From Cafeteria roenbergensis (taxonomy: Eukaryota; Sar; Bigyra; Bicosoecida; Cafeteriaceae), in contig VLTN01000071.1 in assembly GCA_008330645.1 (NCBI GenBank), positions 107,817 through 171,816 of the forward strand: DNA of 64,000 nucleotides, written 5' to 3'. The notes beneath the pieces were generated by a model. The model had not been told where the DNA came from. It saw only the letters and a list, made by a program, of their open reading frames with translations, and made no database searches. How positions within the stretch are numbered: position 1 is the stretch's first letter; the number at the start of each line of letters is the position of its first letter. The position numbers and the translations under genes are program-made. Shown here piece after piece: positions 9,301 through 19,269 of the stretch.

Positions 9301-10960
9301 GGCCGCCGTGCCGCAGGGGGCCGTGCACGTGATGAGGCCCATCGCCGAGACGTCGCGCGAGGAGGAGGCGAGGCGCAGCCGCAGCAGCAGCGCGGACAGC
9401 CTGGGCAGCCCCGCCATGCGCTCCCTGCGGTCGCTGAGGACGTCGACGCCGACGGGACAGCCGGACGTGGGGGAAGGGACGGCAGAGCCGGTGCCGTCGG
9501 GCGCTGAGTTCCGCCGCCGATCGGACGCGGGCGACGAGGGCCAGGGTCGGCGCCCACGGGGCTCGGACCGGATCCGGCCCTTGCGCCGGCGGGATCGGTG
9601 CTTCTCGGGCGATGCCACGGACGCCACGAGCGACGTCAGCAGGAGCGGCAGCGGCAGCCGCAGCGGCAGCCGCAGCGGCAGCCGCAGCGGCGGCGGGGGA
9701 CGCGCCCACGCTCGAAGCGGGAGCGGCAACAGCGGCAACAGCGGCGTTGGCAGCTACGCTGACACGGCCAGCCAGCGGCCGGCCAGCGGCAACAGCTTCG
9801 GCGGCAGCGCGCGCCTCTCAGCCAGCGCGAGCCTGGCCAGCAGCGAGCAGGCGGGCCAGAGCGCCGACGGCGCGGACACAGCCGCGGACCCGCGCGCCGC
9901 GGCCGGGGGCGGGAACGCAGGAGCTGGCAGCGGGCTCCGCGAGGGCGAGCGGCGGCCAGGGTTGGACGCGCTGCCGCGGCCGGGCCCAGCCGGGTCGGCG
10001 CGCACTCCTGCGGCGCCTGCTCACGCTCCCCCGCCCCTGGCACCGCCCCTGCGGCAGGCTGCCCAGCTCGCCGCGCCCCCGTGGGGCGACGAGCCTGCGG
10101 GAGCGGGACACGGCCCTGCGTGGTCCGCCGCCGTTCCGCTCTCCCAGGCCGGCCCAGCGTTCGGCGGGCACCCCGCGATGTGGGGGGGGGGCGCGGGTTT
10201 GGCCCTGCCGGGGGGCCTGCCGCCCGGGACGGCCTTCGTTCCCCTTCAGCCCGGCGTGGGGCAGCCGTGGCAGCAGCCGCTGATGTGGGGCGCCATGGGC
10301 CCGGGAGGCCAGTTGCTGCTCCAGCCCGCGCCAGCTGCGGGCCCTGGCGGCGGCGGCCATTGGCCCGTCGTCCACCCATCGCTAATGGACCAGCAGCTTG
10401 GCCTGCGGCTGGCTGGGTACGCGCCCGGGCTCCTAGCCAGCAACCCGTGGGGGAACGGCCCGCCCAGGCACGCTAGCGACGCGATCCAGCACGCCCACGG
10501 TGCGCCTCCCGACTTCCCGCCCCCAGCGGCGGCGGGTGCCGCGCCGGTGCCGCTGGTGGGCGCCGGCGCGCCGCTGCCCGCCTTCGACAACATGCAGCCC
10601 AGGGCCCTGTCACGCCTCGCCAGCGACCTGTCGGCCTCGTCGGCCAAGGGGACGGGCGCGGACCCGAGCGACAGCGGGGCGGAGAGCGGGTCCATGTGGT
10701 GGGCCGGCGTGCCCCGCGGCACTCGGCACGAGCTTCGCAGGCCTGGGCGGAGCGCCAGCGACGACGATGACAGCCTTGCTGCCGAGCAGATCGAGCTCCC
10801 GCCGCCGCAGGAGCGCCCGAGGGGCGCCTCTCCGCACCCCACTGGAGCCGCCGCCGCTGAGGGGGAGCGCGCTGCGCGCGACAGCGACTCAGCTCCTCGT
10901 CCCAGCGCGCCCCCGGCAGGCCCTGCTCAGCTGTTCGACCTCGCCCCCGGCCCCAGCTAG
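6333..10960 (+). CDS. Ammonium transporter (Amt family) with giant loop and C-terminal tail
   Basis: Exons 6333..6410 and 6743..10960 give 1431 residues, about three times the usual 400-500. Exon 1 encodes the first helix ending FALLEA, which continues in exon 2 as GAAHSSSAVHLLMKNFVD, as in Amt proteins. Helices then follow, with VYPVAAHWAWG and DFSGGCIVH (Asp148, His156) and, far downstream, LDAAPVHAACGAWG (His603). These are the recruiting Asp and the two pore histidines of Amt channels. Between helices 5 and 6 lies an insertion of about 290 residues (roughly 175-468) rich in Gly, Ala, Ser and Arg, with a cysteine cluster (CCARGPCCCC...CCDCFC). After the last helix (LTWWGQLRVADEQQVLGMDL, near 680) a tail of about 730 low-complexity residues includes an SGSR repeat. 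The role, ammonium uptake across a membrane, is firm; loop and tail functions are unknown. Confidence 0.85.
9644..9692 (+). repeat. 12-bp tandem repeat encoding SGSR units
   Basis: About four copies of a CGGCAGCCGCAG-type unit lie inside the transporter tail and encode repeated Ser-Gly-Ser-Arg, then run into Gly codons. Confidence 0.75.
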
Positions 10961-11302
10961 GGCAAGCTGGCAGTGCGTGCACTGCGGCCGCCCACGTCCC
11001 CAGAGAGTGTTGCATCTGTGAAACACTGCAATGCGTCCCCCGGCGCCAAGCCGGCGCGGCGGCGGGGGGGGAGGGGGGTGCACCAACAACCAACGATGAA
11101 CCAGGCTCTGCGATCACACGCGGCAAGCAAGCCCGCAACCATACGCGCATGTAGGTTTACACCCCCTTTTTGCGCGCTCCATCACCCCGATTCCCCGTTG
11201 CCATCGGAGTGCGGCGTTCCGCTCCGATTCCAAATTTTCACTGGCGGCTCTGCCGCTCGGGCCAACCGCTCCGCCCCCGCCCCGAGAAGCACACGAAGTC
11301 GA
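10961..11302. other. Intergenic region, transporter 3' / eIF4E promoter
   Basis: This is a 342-bp spacer between two plus-strand genes. It contains a G-rich run near 11063-11078, an AT-richer patch just before the element at 11244, and no ORF of note. Confidence 0.5.
11244..11253 (+). promoter_or_regulatory. GCGGCTCTGC upstream element
   Basis: The element starts 59 bp before the eIF4E-like ATG, in the sense orientation, and is extended to TGGCGGCTCTGCCGCTCGG. The copy at 24171 shares the same extension, GGCGGCTCTGCCGCTCG. Confidence 0.4.
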
Positions 11303-12236
11303 ATGGCAGCTGCTACAGTCGCTTCTTCCTCCTCCACTGGCGCCGCTGCAGCGGCCGCCAGCACTGAGGGGGAGCACGTGCTCACCACGCCCTGGGTGCT
11401 TTGGGAAGAGAGGGATAGCGCGGACAAGGGTCCGGACGAAAAGTGGGGGGACCTGCTCATCCCCGTGGGCGAGTTCAGCACGGTTGAGCAGTTTTGGAGG
11501 CTCTGGACGCACGTCCCCAAGCTCACGTGAGGCCCCGGGCTCGGGCTGGGCAAGGACTGCGCAAGCTCTGTTGACTTCAGCGAAGCCATCAAGCGTTGCC
11601 GCCGACGAGCGCGCCAACCGACTGCCGCCTGGCCCCTGCCGTGCCGTTCCTGTCCCCGCAGCCAGCTCCTTTCCAGCCATGCTGGGCCGTGCAAGGTCAC
11701 CCGCAAGGGCGCCGACGGCGGCAAGGAGCGCACTGGCGGCGTGAAGGGGCTGATGATCTTCAGAAAGGGAATTCGCCCCGCCATGGAGCACAAGGGCGAG
11801 GACGGCAAGCCCTTGACCACCCACAGACTGCGCTCGGACCAGAACTCGATCCGCAGTGAGTATTGGCATGCTGCGCATGCGGCGCGGAGCAAGTTGTGGC
11901 ATCGCGGCTGCTTGCGCTCCGTTCCGAACGACCTCCCCAGCTGTCACGCCCCCGCTCGCGTCCGTGCACGTGCCCCTCGATGTTGGCGCCGCAGCCCCAC
12001 AGGAAGCCGACCACTGGGAGAAGGCGTGGGAGACCCTCATCCTGTCGCTGATCGGCGAGTCGCTGCCCAGCGCAAGCGCCATCAACGGGGCGTACCTGAG
12101 CGACAAGACGCGCCGGGGGCGCGTCATGTTCCGCCTGGAGCTCTGGTCGACGAAGATGCTCGACTCCTCGGTGTCCAGGATGTGCCAGGAGGCCCTCAGC
12201 GCCGCCAAGCCCAAGCAGTTCTCCGTCAAGGTCTGA
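11303..12236 (+). CDS. eIF4E-family cap-binding protein, divergent
   Basis: Exons 11303..11526, 11662..11855 and 11995..12236 give 219 residues, typical of eIF4E. Family blocks are TPWVLWEERD (30-39), EKWGDLLIPVGEFSTVEQFW (46-65), GLMIFRKGIRPAMEHK (104-119), HWEKAWETLILSLIGES (146-162) and RLELWST (187-193). Trp48 matches one of the two cap-stacking tryptophans (human W56). Trp190 matches W166. The second stacking tryptophan, in the human P-M-W-E-D motif (W102), is replaced: the motif here is P-A-M-E-H. The GGRWL motif is also lost. The protein is therefore probably a specialised eIF4E paralogue with altered cap affinity, or a 4EHP-like repressor. The splice joins restore frame exactly in phases 2 and 1. 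It is cytoplasmic by family. Confidence 0.85.
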
Positions 12237-15200
12237 GGACGCCCAATGATCAATGACCCCTCCCCCTTCCTCTCCCCAGAGCGACCCTTTCGTCGTGTGC
12301 ATGTCCTGTGTCGTGCGGAGCTTGCGTTGGGTGGGACCACGTCCCCGGCCATTCAGTTGATGCGGGGCCATCGCAGAAACTCAGCTTCACACCGCCAGCG
12401 TGCAATTGCCCTCGTCGACACAGGCACCCGATCCCTCACCGAACCATCACGAGGCACCGGGGCAGATCAGGCCCTGGGCGGCATCTGCTCGGCGTGCGGG
12501 TGGGTCATGGTTTCCTCGCCCTTCCGGCACCGGCTGAACTGAGAAAGCGAAATGGTCCCGGCGCCAAGGGATGGCGCAACAGGCTCGGCACGACATAGTG
12601 TCGGCGAGGGGTAAACAGCACGTGGTGGCCATCCTCCACTCCGTCTCCACCCAAGACAGGCAGAACTAACTGCACCGCCGCGACATGCGCTTCGCGTCTC
12701 GCCAGCGAAAGAGCAGGTTTGGCGCAGCTCGCAAACGCACTGGAGTTCATGTCATGAGGTCAAAGCTATTGTTGCCACGCTCAGCGTCGTCGCGAAGCCT
12801 GGACGAAGTGAAGAAACATTCCAAGACCAAGCGGCTACAATCAGCTCCAAAGTGCAGGCCAGGCAACTTGTGCTCACGAAGCCCTGGTGCATTCAGCACT
12901 TGTGCTGCAACTGAGGCCTAAGGGGCAGCAACTGCAGGGCTCTTGCAAATCTCAACCTTGTTCGGAAGAATGCCCAGACACAGGCCAGGCGAAAAACAAT
13001 CGTTCCTGCCCAAGGACCTCCGAGTTGGAACGAAGCAAGCGAAGCCGTCCCGACAGCCTGGCAACCGCAGGATATCCCGAAGCAAGAGCACACCCAAGAA
13101 TGCTGTGCCTCGGCCTGGGCTCGTTCAGAGTTCCCACATTCGCGCGACGGCCGCGAAACTCGTCACACACCCCAGCAGAGGCAATTTGGACAGCGGCCCT
13201 TATGAGCTTTGGGGGCTCGCCACATCAGCCCCAAACGCAGCTGCACACCTTGACCCAGTCGTCACCAGCTCCACTGTCGAGAATTGACCATGCGCTGCTC
13301 AACGGAACCCAGCATGCACTTCAAGCTGCTGGTGCAGCAAACTGCAACCAACCAGCCACCACTCTGAACTCGCACTCTCCCTCTTTCTCCTTCCATCTCA
13401 CTGAAGAATCAACTTCAAGCACTAGCGGCACCCTTGCTGCATTCCTCCGTTGCGACAACGCTACAGGCCACTGGTTGCGGGCTGAATCGAAGACAACGTC
13501 TTCGTTCAAAATCCGAACGAGCAGGAAAAAATCGAATCTCAGGCCTCAAAGTCCTGCGGCGAGCAATCACCAGTGTCCTAGTGGGTTGGCTGGCGTCTTG
13601 CGCTTGCAAGCATCAGGTGAGAATGCGACAATGTCAGAACATGGTGAAACGGACCAACCCTGTGGTGAGGAAACAGACAGAGACTTCGATGCCGACCGAC
13701 ACAAATGCCATGGCAAGGATCACAAACCTTTGCAGCTGGATTGGCTGATGGCGGGTGCTGAGGCAAGGCCACGCCGAGCTGCTGCGGACAATCTTCGCAA
13801 GGCTGTGAGGGTTGAAGGATGAGTTCCTGGCACTGAACAGTCTGTCAGCTTTGGCCCCGGGGGCACCCAATGTGCCATCAATTCTTGGTCATCAAGCGTG
13901 TGCCTGGGACATTGGCTGCTCGAAGATGGTGAAGCGGCACCAGCAAGCCATTCCAACGTAAGTTTGTGTCCGCAAAGCGCAAAGTGGCCCAAAAGCATGG
14001 CGAGGGTGTTTCCAGGGGCTCTCTCCGCAAACGCGAGGCTCAGAGCATTCGCCGCTTGGCTTGTTGCACGACATGCACATCTCGCCAGCAGTGCTTGTTT
14101 GTTTACAAGCTACTGAGCGCGTTCTGTCGGCAAAATGCTGCAGCAGCACAGCATCTGTGACGTATAGCATTGCCTTGTAGAGGGTCCAAGTCACAAGCTG
14201 AGCATCCAGGCTCGCGATTCGTCGCCCAAGTATTTGGCTACTGGCTGGATCAGACCAGAGCGTTGTGGAGCATGACTGGGAAGAGAATGACGCGTTGCGA
14301 GTTTGCGGATTCCAGGGAGCCCTTGTGTGCTGTGGTGTGTCTGAAGCAGAACGAGTGCGAGCATGAGCGTAAGTGACGTGTTTCGGCATTTGGTGTGGCA
14401 GGAACAAGCAGCGGCGGGATTGCAAATGCCAGCTTGTCAATAATGGCCCTGCCTGGTTTGGACGCTTCTCCGCAAGGTACGAACGGATGCAGATGATTGA
14501 CACATCCCTTTGCCTCCGCTTGCGTCGGCAATCAGCTTCGCAAAACTGGCCACCGCAGCAAGTGTTTCACACCATGACTGTGCTCCTGCCAACCCAGCCG
14601 AGCAGGCTTCCAAGCCACCTGCAGCCTTCAGTGGGCCTCGGAGGCGAAGCTACAGCCCCTCCATCCAGCAATGCTGCAAAGGATGGGCCATTTCAGCGCC
14701 CTTACAGCCGGAACTGCGCACGCCCGAGAAACAAAGCTGCCCGCCGCTGTTGCAAGCTCAACGACGGTTTGCATCCTTCATGCAGTCCATTGTGCACGCG
14801 TCTCCTGTCAGACAGCCCCCGAGGCCGACCACGTGCCGTGTGATCCCTGGCTTACAGGAGGCACGCCCGTCCGGTGGCATGTTTCGGTCGCCTTGCATAA
14901 GGGGGTCCCATGTCGTCGCGACTCGTGTCGAGCAGACTTGGAAGGGTCGATCAGCCGGTCTGACAGGCACGGAGGTCACAGCCTCCTCTTCCCCGCGTCA
15001 GCTAGCGCCGTAGGGACGGATGAACAGTCACTAGGCCTTGCGGCCTGTTCCCCGAAACGAACATGAGTCCCTCGCGCAGCTCTTCTGGCCACTGATGGGT
15101 GGCGAGGCACTTCTCGTCGTGCCTCAGCTCGGCTGGCCCTTCACCCCTTGGAGTCCAGCAAGGAAAGGCTGAGGGTTTCCCTGCTTTCTCATGGGCGGCG

Positions 15201-16065
15201 CAAGGGCATGGATGGCGCGTGGTTCTGATTGCAAGCGCTCTCACGCCAACGATCGCTGCGTGAGCAGGCCGGAACTGCGAGGGGCCACCCCGCCAGCCTT
15301 ACTGCCGCTAGCATAGTTGCCAGGTGTTCACCATGACACGCAGCGGTGTGGAATACTCGGAAGAGTTTCCAGCCGCTACAAAATTTTGCTACTGAGTGGG
15401 GGAAGACGGCAAGGCTTTGCATTTCAGACCTTCGAAGCTTTGCCCCAAGAGTTTACCTTGGGTCGTCCCTGCTTCTAAACGTTCAGAGCAGTTGCTCGTA
15501 AGACTGGCGTCGTCGATCAGGGTATGCGCTTTGCTTCCAATGCTGCCAACTTTTGTTCTACCCGGCACATTTCTGAGGATTCTTGCAAACAGCCATCGTT
15601 CCGCACCTGGCACTTTGGCCTGCGGATTACCACAAATGGAATCAGTTTCAAACGCCGATCCTCAAGGTGCGTGTGTTGTGTTTGTAGCGTCGCCCGATCG
15701 CTTCGCTGCTTCCCATCTGCAGGAGTGGGGTTTGAGGTCGTATGATGAAAACGGAGGGCAAATGACTCAAGGTTTGAGTTCGCCTTCGGCGTTGGTCCGT
15801 CTGAATGCCAAACCGCGTTCTCTTTAAAGCCCGTGCGCGACACGCGAAGGAGGTGGGTTCCAGGTCGCATCCTCGTCAGCCTCACTGAGCGCGGCAAGGG
15901 AACGCCGACGCCCAACGCACGCTAGTGGCAATGGGCGGCCGTATTGGTGGAATGTTCAGTGCAGTCGCAATATGCACTCAGCTCAGGAAAGGGTGCAGTT
16001 GCAGGTTGTCGGTACGGGGTCCGCGGAGGGCCGTGCCCACCCCGCGCCGTGACAACGCGGGGAGT
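12237..16065. other. 3.8-kb gene-poor stretch of lower GC
   Basis: Base composition drops to roughly 55% GC by eye, against 70% or more in the neighbouring genes. Runs of AAAA, CAAA and TTTG appear that are rare elsewhere. The longest open frame (12887..13822, 311 codons) starts at GTG, has no recognisable motif and mixed composition, and I do not call it. No terminal repeats, transposase, reverse transcriptase, integrase or tRNA were recognised. It could be a decayed mobile element, a long non-coding transcript or structural chromosome sequence. Confidence 0.5.
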
Positions 16066-17178
16066 CTACCGCACAAGTGCGCGCTCGGCATCCACCTCGC
16101 CCATGGCGCTCCGGCGCCTTCCAATGCAAAACCAGACTCCTCCCACCACGAGGAGCGTTGCGGCCACGCTGCCTGCGGCAGTTCCAACGACTTCTGCGGT
16201 CGTCGTTCCTGGCTGCTGCGGTGACGGCGCAGAGGATGGGTTCGGAATCGGGCCAGCAGACGGCGGCGCGGGTCCGCGCGGGCCGACAGGCCCTTGCTCG
16301 AGAATGAGGTTGCGCGGCGCGTATCCGCAGATGTTGTGGTTGCTCTCATCGCAGCAGTCAACGCGGGACTCCTGTCTGTGGTCAAGGATCCCGTAGCGGA
16401 ACGTCACGCTGGAGTTGCCGTGTCCCACATCCACGACGAGCAGCTTGAACATCGCGCGCGTAGTCTGCCCGTCAGCAATTCTGAGGATGTAGATGTGGCC
16501 TGGGATTGGGAGCGCTTTGGCAGACGACTGCGTGCGGCTCAGGGTCTCAGCCAGCCCCGAGATGTTGCGAAACGTCTGAGGGCACGAGTTACTGCTCCCA
16601 CATGTGTCGACGACAACAACCTGGCCCTCTGACACGTGAAGGGAGGCAAAGTACTGGCCGTCGCCGACGGTGTTGCAGTCGTCCCTGCCGATCAGGTCCG
16701 AGGCGGTTCCCAGGTCCGCAAACGCGGCCTGCTCTCCACCCTGAACGCCGGAAATGAGATACCCGGCGCCGTATGGGCCTGCGTGCAGCACAGGGCGCGG
16801 AGGGTGACAGGGTTTTTGATGTGAGCGCACGAGCTTTGCAGTCCGCGCCGTGTGGTGCGCAAGCCGCCTGGACCGGGGCTCACCGTACGAGATATCGCTG
16901 TTTGAGTTGAACTGCGTGAAGCCCCCGATGACTGAGCCACTGAGGGCCGAGAGCAGGTCCACGGTGCAGCTTTGCGGGTCATGGGCATACATGGTGACCA
17001 GGAAGGTCGACGCGTTGTGCGAGCGGACAACCGAAGCGCCGGCGCCGAGAGCTGGCGCTGCCAGCAGTGCAGTCAGCATTGCTAGGACCGAAAGCATGGC
17101 TGCTGCAAAGTCCTCCGCGAGTGCCTGGAGGGCTCGAGGAAAGAGCGTTCGATTGTAGAGCTTTTTTCCCCAACCCAT
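16066..17178 (-). CDS. Unknown secreted or type I membrane protein
   Basis: Exons 16884..17178 and 16066..16778 give 335 residues from the ATG at 17178. A start at 17097 would place MLSVLAMLTALLAAPALGAG at the N-terminus, a canonical signal peptide, and may be the real one. The intron 16779..16883 (105 nt, in frame and open) has GTGAGC and ACGCAG ends, and its translation is unusually basic. The lumenal part has six or more cysteines (SCTVD, DDCNTV, DTCGSSNSCPQTF, DCCDESNHNICG), likely disulfide-bonded. A Pro-rich spacer precedes one hydrophobic helix (AATLLVVGGVWFCIG) and a short basic tail. I do not recognise the family. Topology suggests a surface or endomembrane protein. Confidence 0.65.
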   Translation of the reverse strand: MGWGKKLYNRTLFPRALQALAEDFAAAMLSVLAMLTALLAAPALGAGASVVRSHNASTFLVTMYAHDPQSCTVDLLSALSGSVIGGFTQFNSNSDISYGEPRSRRLAHHTARTAKLVRSHQKPCHPPRPVLHAGPYGAGYLISGVQGGEQAAFADLGTASDLIGRDDCNTVGDGQYFASLHVSEGQVVVVDTCGSSNSCPQTFRNISGLAETLSRTQSSAKALPIPGHIYILRIADGQTTRAMFKLLVVDVGHGNSSVTFRYGILDHRQESRVDCCDESNHNICGYAPRNLILEQGPVGPRGPAPPSAGPIPNPSSAPSPQQPGTTTAEVVGTAAGSVAATLLVVGGVWFCIGRRRSAMGEVDAERALVR

Positions 17179-17509
17179 TGCCGAGAAAGTATGGGGACAA
17201 CTCGGCGCGCTCGAAATTTGCCAATGTAGAAGCTATGTATGGCGTGCAGCCGGCTTGGCGACGGATCGCAGTGCATCAATGCGCTCGCAGCAGCTGTGCC
17301 CAATCGAGCGTCGCCATCTGTCGGTGCCAAATGGGCTCCCACTGCGCCTGCTCCCGGCGATGCGACAAGAGCGACGAACGGGCGTGGCATGATGCGTGCC
17401 CGATCGCGCCTGCCGAGGGACGGCCGCGTGGCGATGCTGCTGGGCGCACTGGGTGCGAGGGGCGCAGTCGCCGCGTCGGGAGGCCCTTGCGGAAGCGAGG
17501 CAGCGCCAC
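17179..17509. other. Intergenic region upstream of the membrane protein gene
   Basis: This is 331 bp between two minus-strand genes, holding the promoter of the 16066-17178 gene and the 3' region of ACAD8. No element was recognised. Confidence 0.45.
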
Positions 17510-18966
17510 TCAAGCATCGAAGGCCAACAGCTGGCGGGACACGATCATGCGCATGACTTCGTTCGTGCCCTCGAGAATCTGGTGAACCCGCACGTCGCGG
17601 AGGAAGCGCTCGATGGGGTAGTCGCGCAAGTAGCCGTAGCCACCGTGCAGCTGCAAGGCGTCGTTGCAGATGGAAAAGGCGTTGTCAGTGGCAACCACCT
17701 TGGCCATGGCCGCATGGGCGCGGGCGTTGGAGTCCTTTGCGTCCAGCATGGCGGCAGCGGAGCGCACCATGGTGCGGGACGTGTGCAGGCGGATGGCCAT
17801 GTCCGCCAGCTTGAACTGGATCGTCTGCTGCTCCGAGAGCGGCTTGCCGAACTGCTTGCGGCCGCGCACGTAGTCGCGCGCTTCGGTCAGGCAGCGGTGC
17901 GCGCCCCCCACCGAGCAGCTGGCGATGGAGAGCCGGCCGCTGTCCAGCGCCTTCATCGCGAACCGGAACCCGTCGCCCTCGGCGCCCACGAGGCGCGACT
18001 TGGGCACGCGCACGTCGTCGAAGGAGATGGCCGCGGTGGGCTGCGAGTTCCACCCCAGCTTCCGCTCGTTCGCGCCCCAGCTCAGGCCCTTGCTGTCGCT
18101 GTCAACAACGAAGCACGAGATGCCGCCGGGGCCGTCGCCCCCCGTGCGGGCCATGATCACGTACACATCGGACCTGCCGCCGCCGCTGATGAACATCTTG
18201 GATCCGGACAGAATGTAGTCGTCGCCGTCCTTGCGAGCGCGCGTCTGCAGCGAGCCGGCGTCGGAGCCCGCGTTGGGCTCGGTGAGGCAGTAGGAGGAGA
18301 AGCGCTCCATGGTGGCCAGGCTGGGGACAATCTCGGAGCGGAGCTCGTCGGACCCGAACTCGTCCACCAGCCAGGCGCACATGTTGTGGATGCTCAAATA
18401 TGCCGTTGTGGACACGTCTGCGGTGGCCAGGGCCTCGTACAGGACCGAGGATGTGCTCCGGCCCATGCCCAGCCCGCCCATGTCCGGGCTGACGTTCATG
18501 GCAGCGAGGCCGAGCGAAGCAGCCTCGCGCAGCTCGTCCTCGGGAAAGTGCTTCTTCTCGTCCCACTCGCCGGCGAAGGGCGCCAGCTTCTCGTCAGCGA
18601 ACCGCTTGACCATGTCAAAGTACGTCTTCTGCTCCTCGTCCAGGCCCACCGTTGCTGCGGAGAGCTCACGTCAAGGTGCAAGGCACGGCGCGTTGTTGCA
18701 TGTCGAAGCGGCAGCCGCTGTGCGCTCAAGCGGACAAGCGGGGCCGCTCGTCGGTCGCACAGCACTGCCATAGCCCAGGACAGGACCGCGCGCGGGCGCC
18801 GCGGCCCTGGCCCAGCCGCGGCTCCGGGCCAGGGCGCACGCTGTTGGCGGCGGGGGAGCTCACGGTCGATGATGTCCAGTCCGGTGGAGGCAAAGCGCGC
18901 CGTTGCCCGCGCGGGGGCGGCGGCCACCGCCCTGGAGGCAGCGCGGGCAGCACGGGCGATCATCAT
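17510..18966 (-). CDS. ACAD8: Isobutyryl-CoA dehydrogenase, mitochondrial
   Basis: Exons 18864..18966 and 17510..18654 give 415 residues, matching human ACAD8 in length. Exon 1 encodes an Arg/Ala presequence (MMIARAARAASRAVA...RFAS) and IID; the join gives IIDPTVGLDEEQKTYFD, the normal start of the mature enzyme. The enzyme oxidises isobutyryl-CoA to methacrylyl-CoA in valine breakdown, using FAD and passing electrons to ETF. Signature blocks are STTAYLSIHNMCAW, SYCLTEPNAGSDAGS, GWNSQPTAAISFDDV, QLHGGYGYLRDYPIERFLRD and VHQILEGTNEVMRM, with the catalytic base Glu396. These are closer to ACAD8 than to short-chain or glutaryl enzymes. Its electron acceptor subunit ETFB is encoded 11 kb away. 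An upstream GCGGCTCTGC element is at 19052. Confidence 0.93.
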
Positions 18967-19269
18967 GGCGTGGAGACGGTGCTCGTTCCGCTCAGGTGCA
19001 GGGCCTGGGTTGCGCTGACGGCAGCGCGAGTCGAGACGCAACACTGTTCCTGCAGAGCCGCAATTGGCGACGTTTTGGTAGTCGTGGCCGTCGCGCGTGG
19101 AAGCGTCCGGGGCGTGCACTCGATCGCAGCAGCGACGCCAAGGTCGTCCGCGCCTCGGCATTTGGCCGGAGCTGGGGGGAGGGCCGAGTGGGCGGGGTTT
19201 CGTGTGCGACTGATGGCGCGATTTGGCGGAGCAAGCGCGGGCAAACGCCGGCTGAACGCACAGGCCTGA
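18967..19269. other. Intergenic region, ACAD8 promoter
   Basis: This 303-bp spacer contains the element at 19052-19061 next to an ATTGG/CCAAT pair. No gene was seen. Confidence 0.5.
19052..19061 (-). promoter_or_regulatory. GCGGCTCTGC upstream element
   Basis: Read on the minus strand this is CCAATTGCGGCTCTGCAGG, about 86 bp upstream of the ACAD8 ATG and in sense orientation to that gene. Confidence 0.35.

Noticed and set aside
9644-9692. CRISPR-like direct repeats
   Set aside because: The repeats are contiguous 12-mers inside a coding region and encode SGSR. There are no spacers.
6206-9709. 1167-codon minus-strand open frame opposite the ammonium transporter
   Set aside because: It is antisense to a gene with strong family motifs. 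Its translation is Arg/Pro/His-rich and low-complexity.
12887-13822. 311-codon open frame in the lower-GC island
   Set aside because: It starts with GTG, has no recognisable domain, mixed composition and no splice context. It was kept only as part of the unexplained region.
15828-15880. Possible tRNA-like sequence (GGTTCCAGGTCGCATCC)
   Set aside because: The B-box does not match and no acceptor-stem pairing or anticodon arm could be built. I found no tRNA in the window.
12237-16065. Virophage-like or retrotransposon insertion in the lower-GC stretch
   Set aside because: No capsid, integrase, polymerase or reverse transcriptase reading frame and no terminal repeats could be found by eye.
17396-19018. 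540-codon plus-strand open frame opposite ACAD8
   Set aside because: It is the reverse-strand shadow of a well-supported gene, with no motifs of its own.
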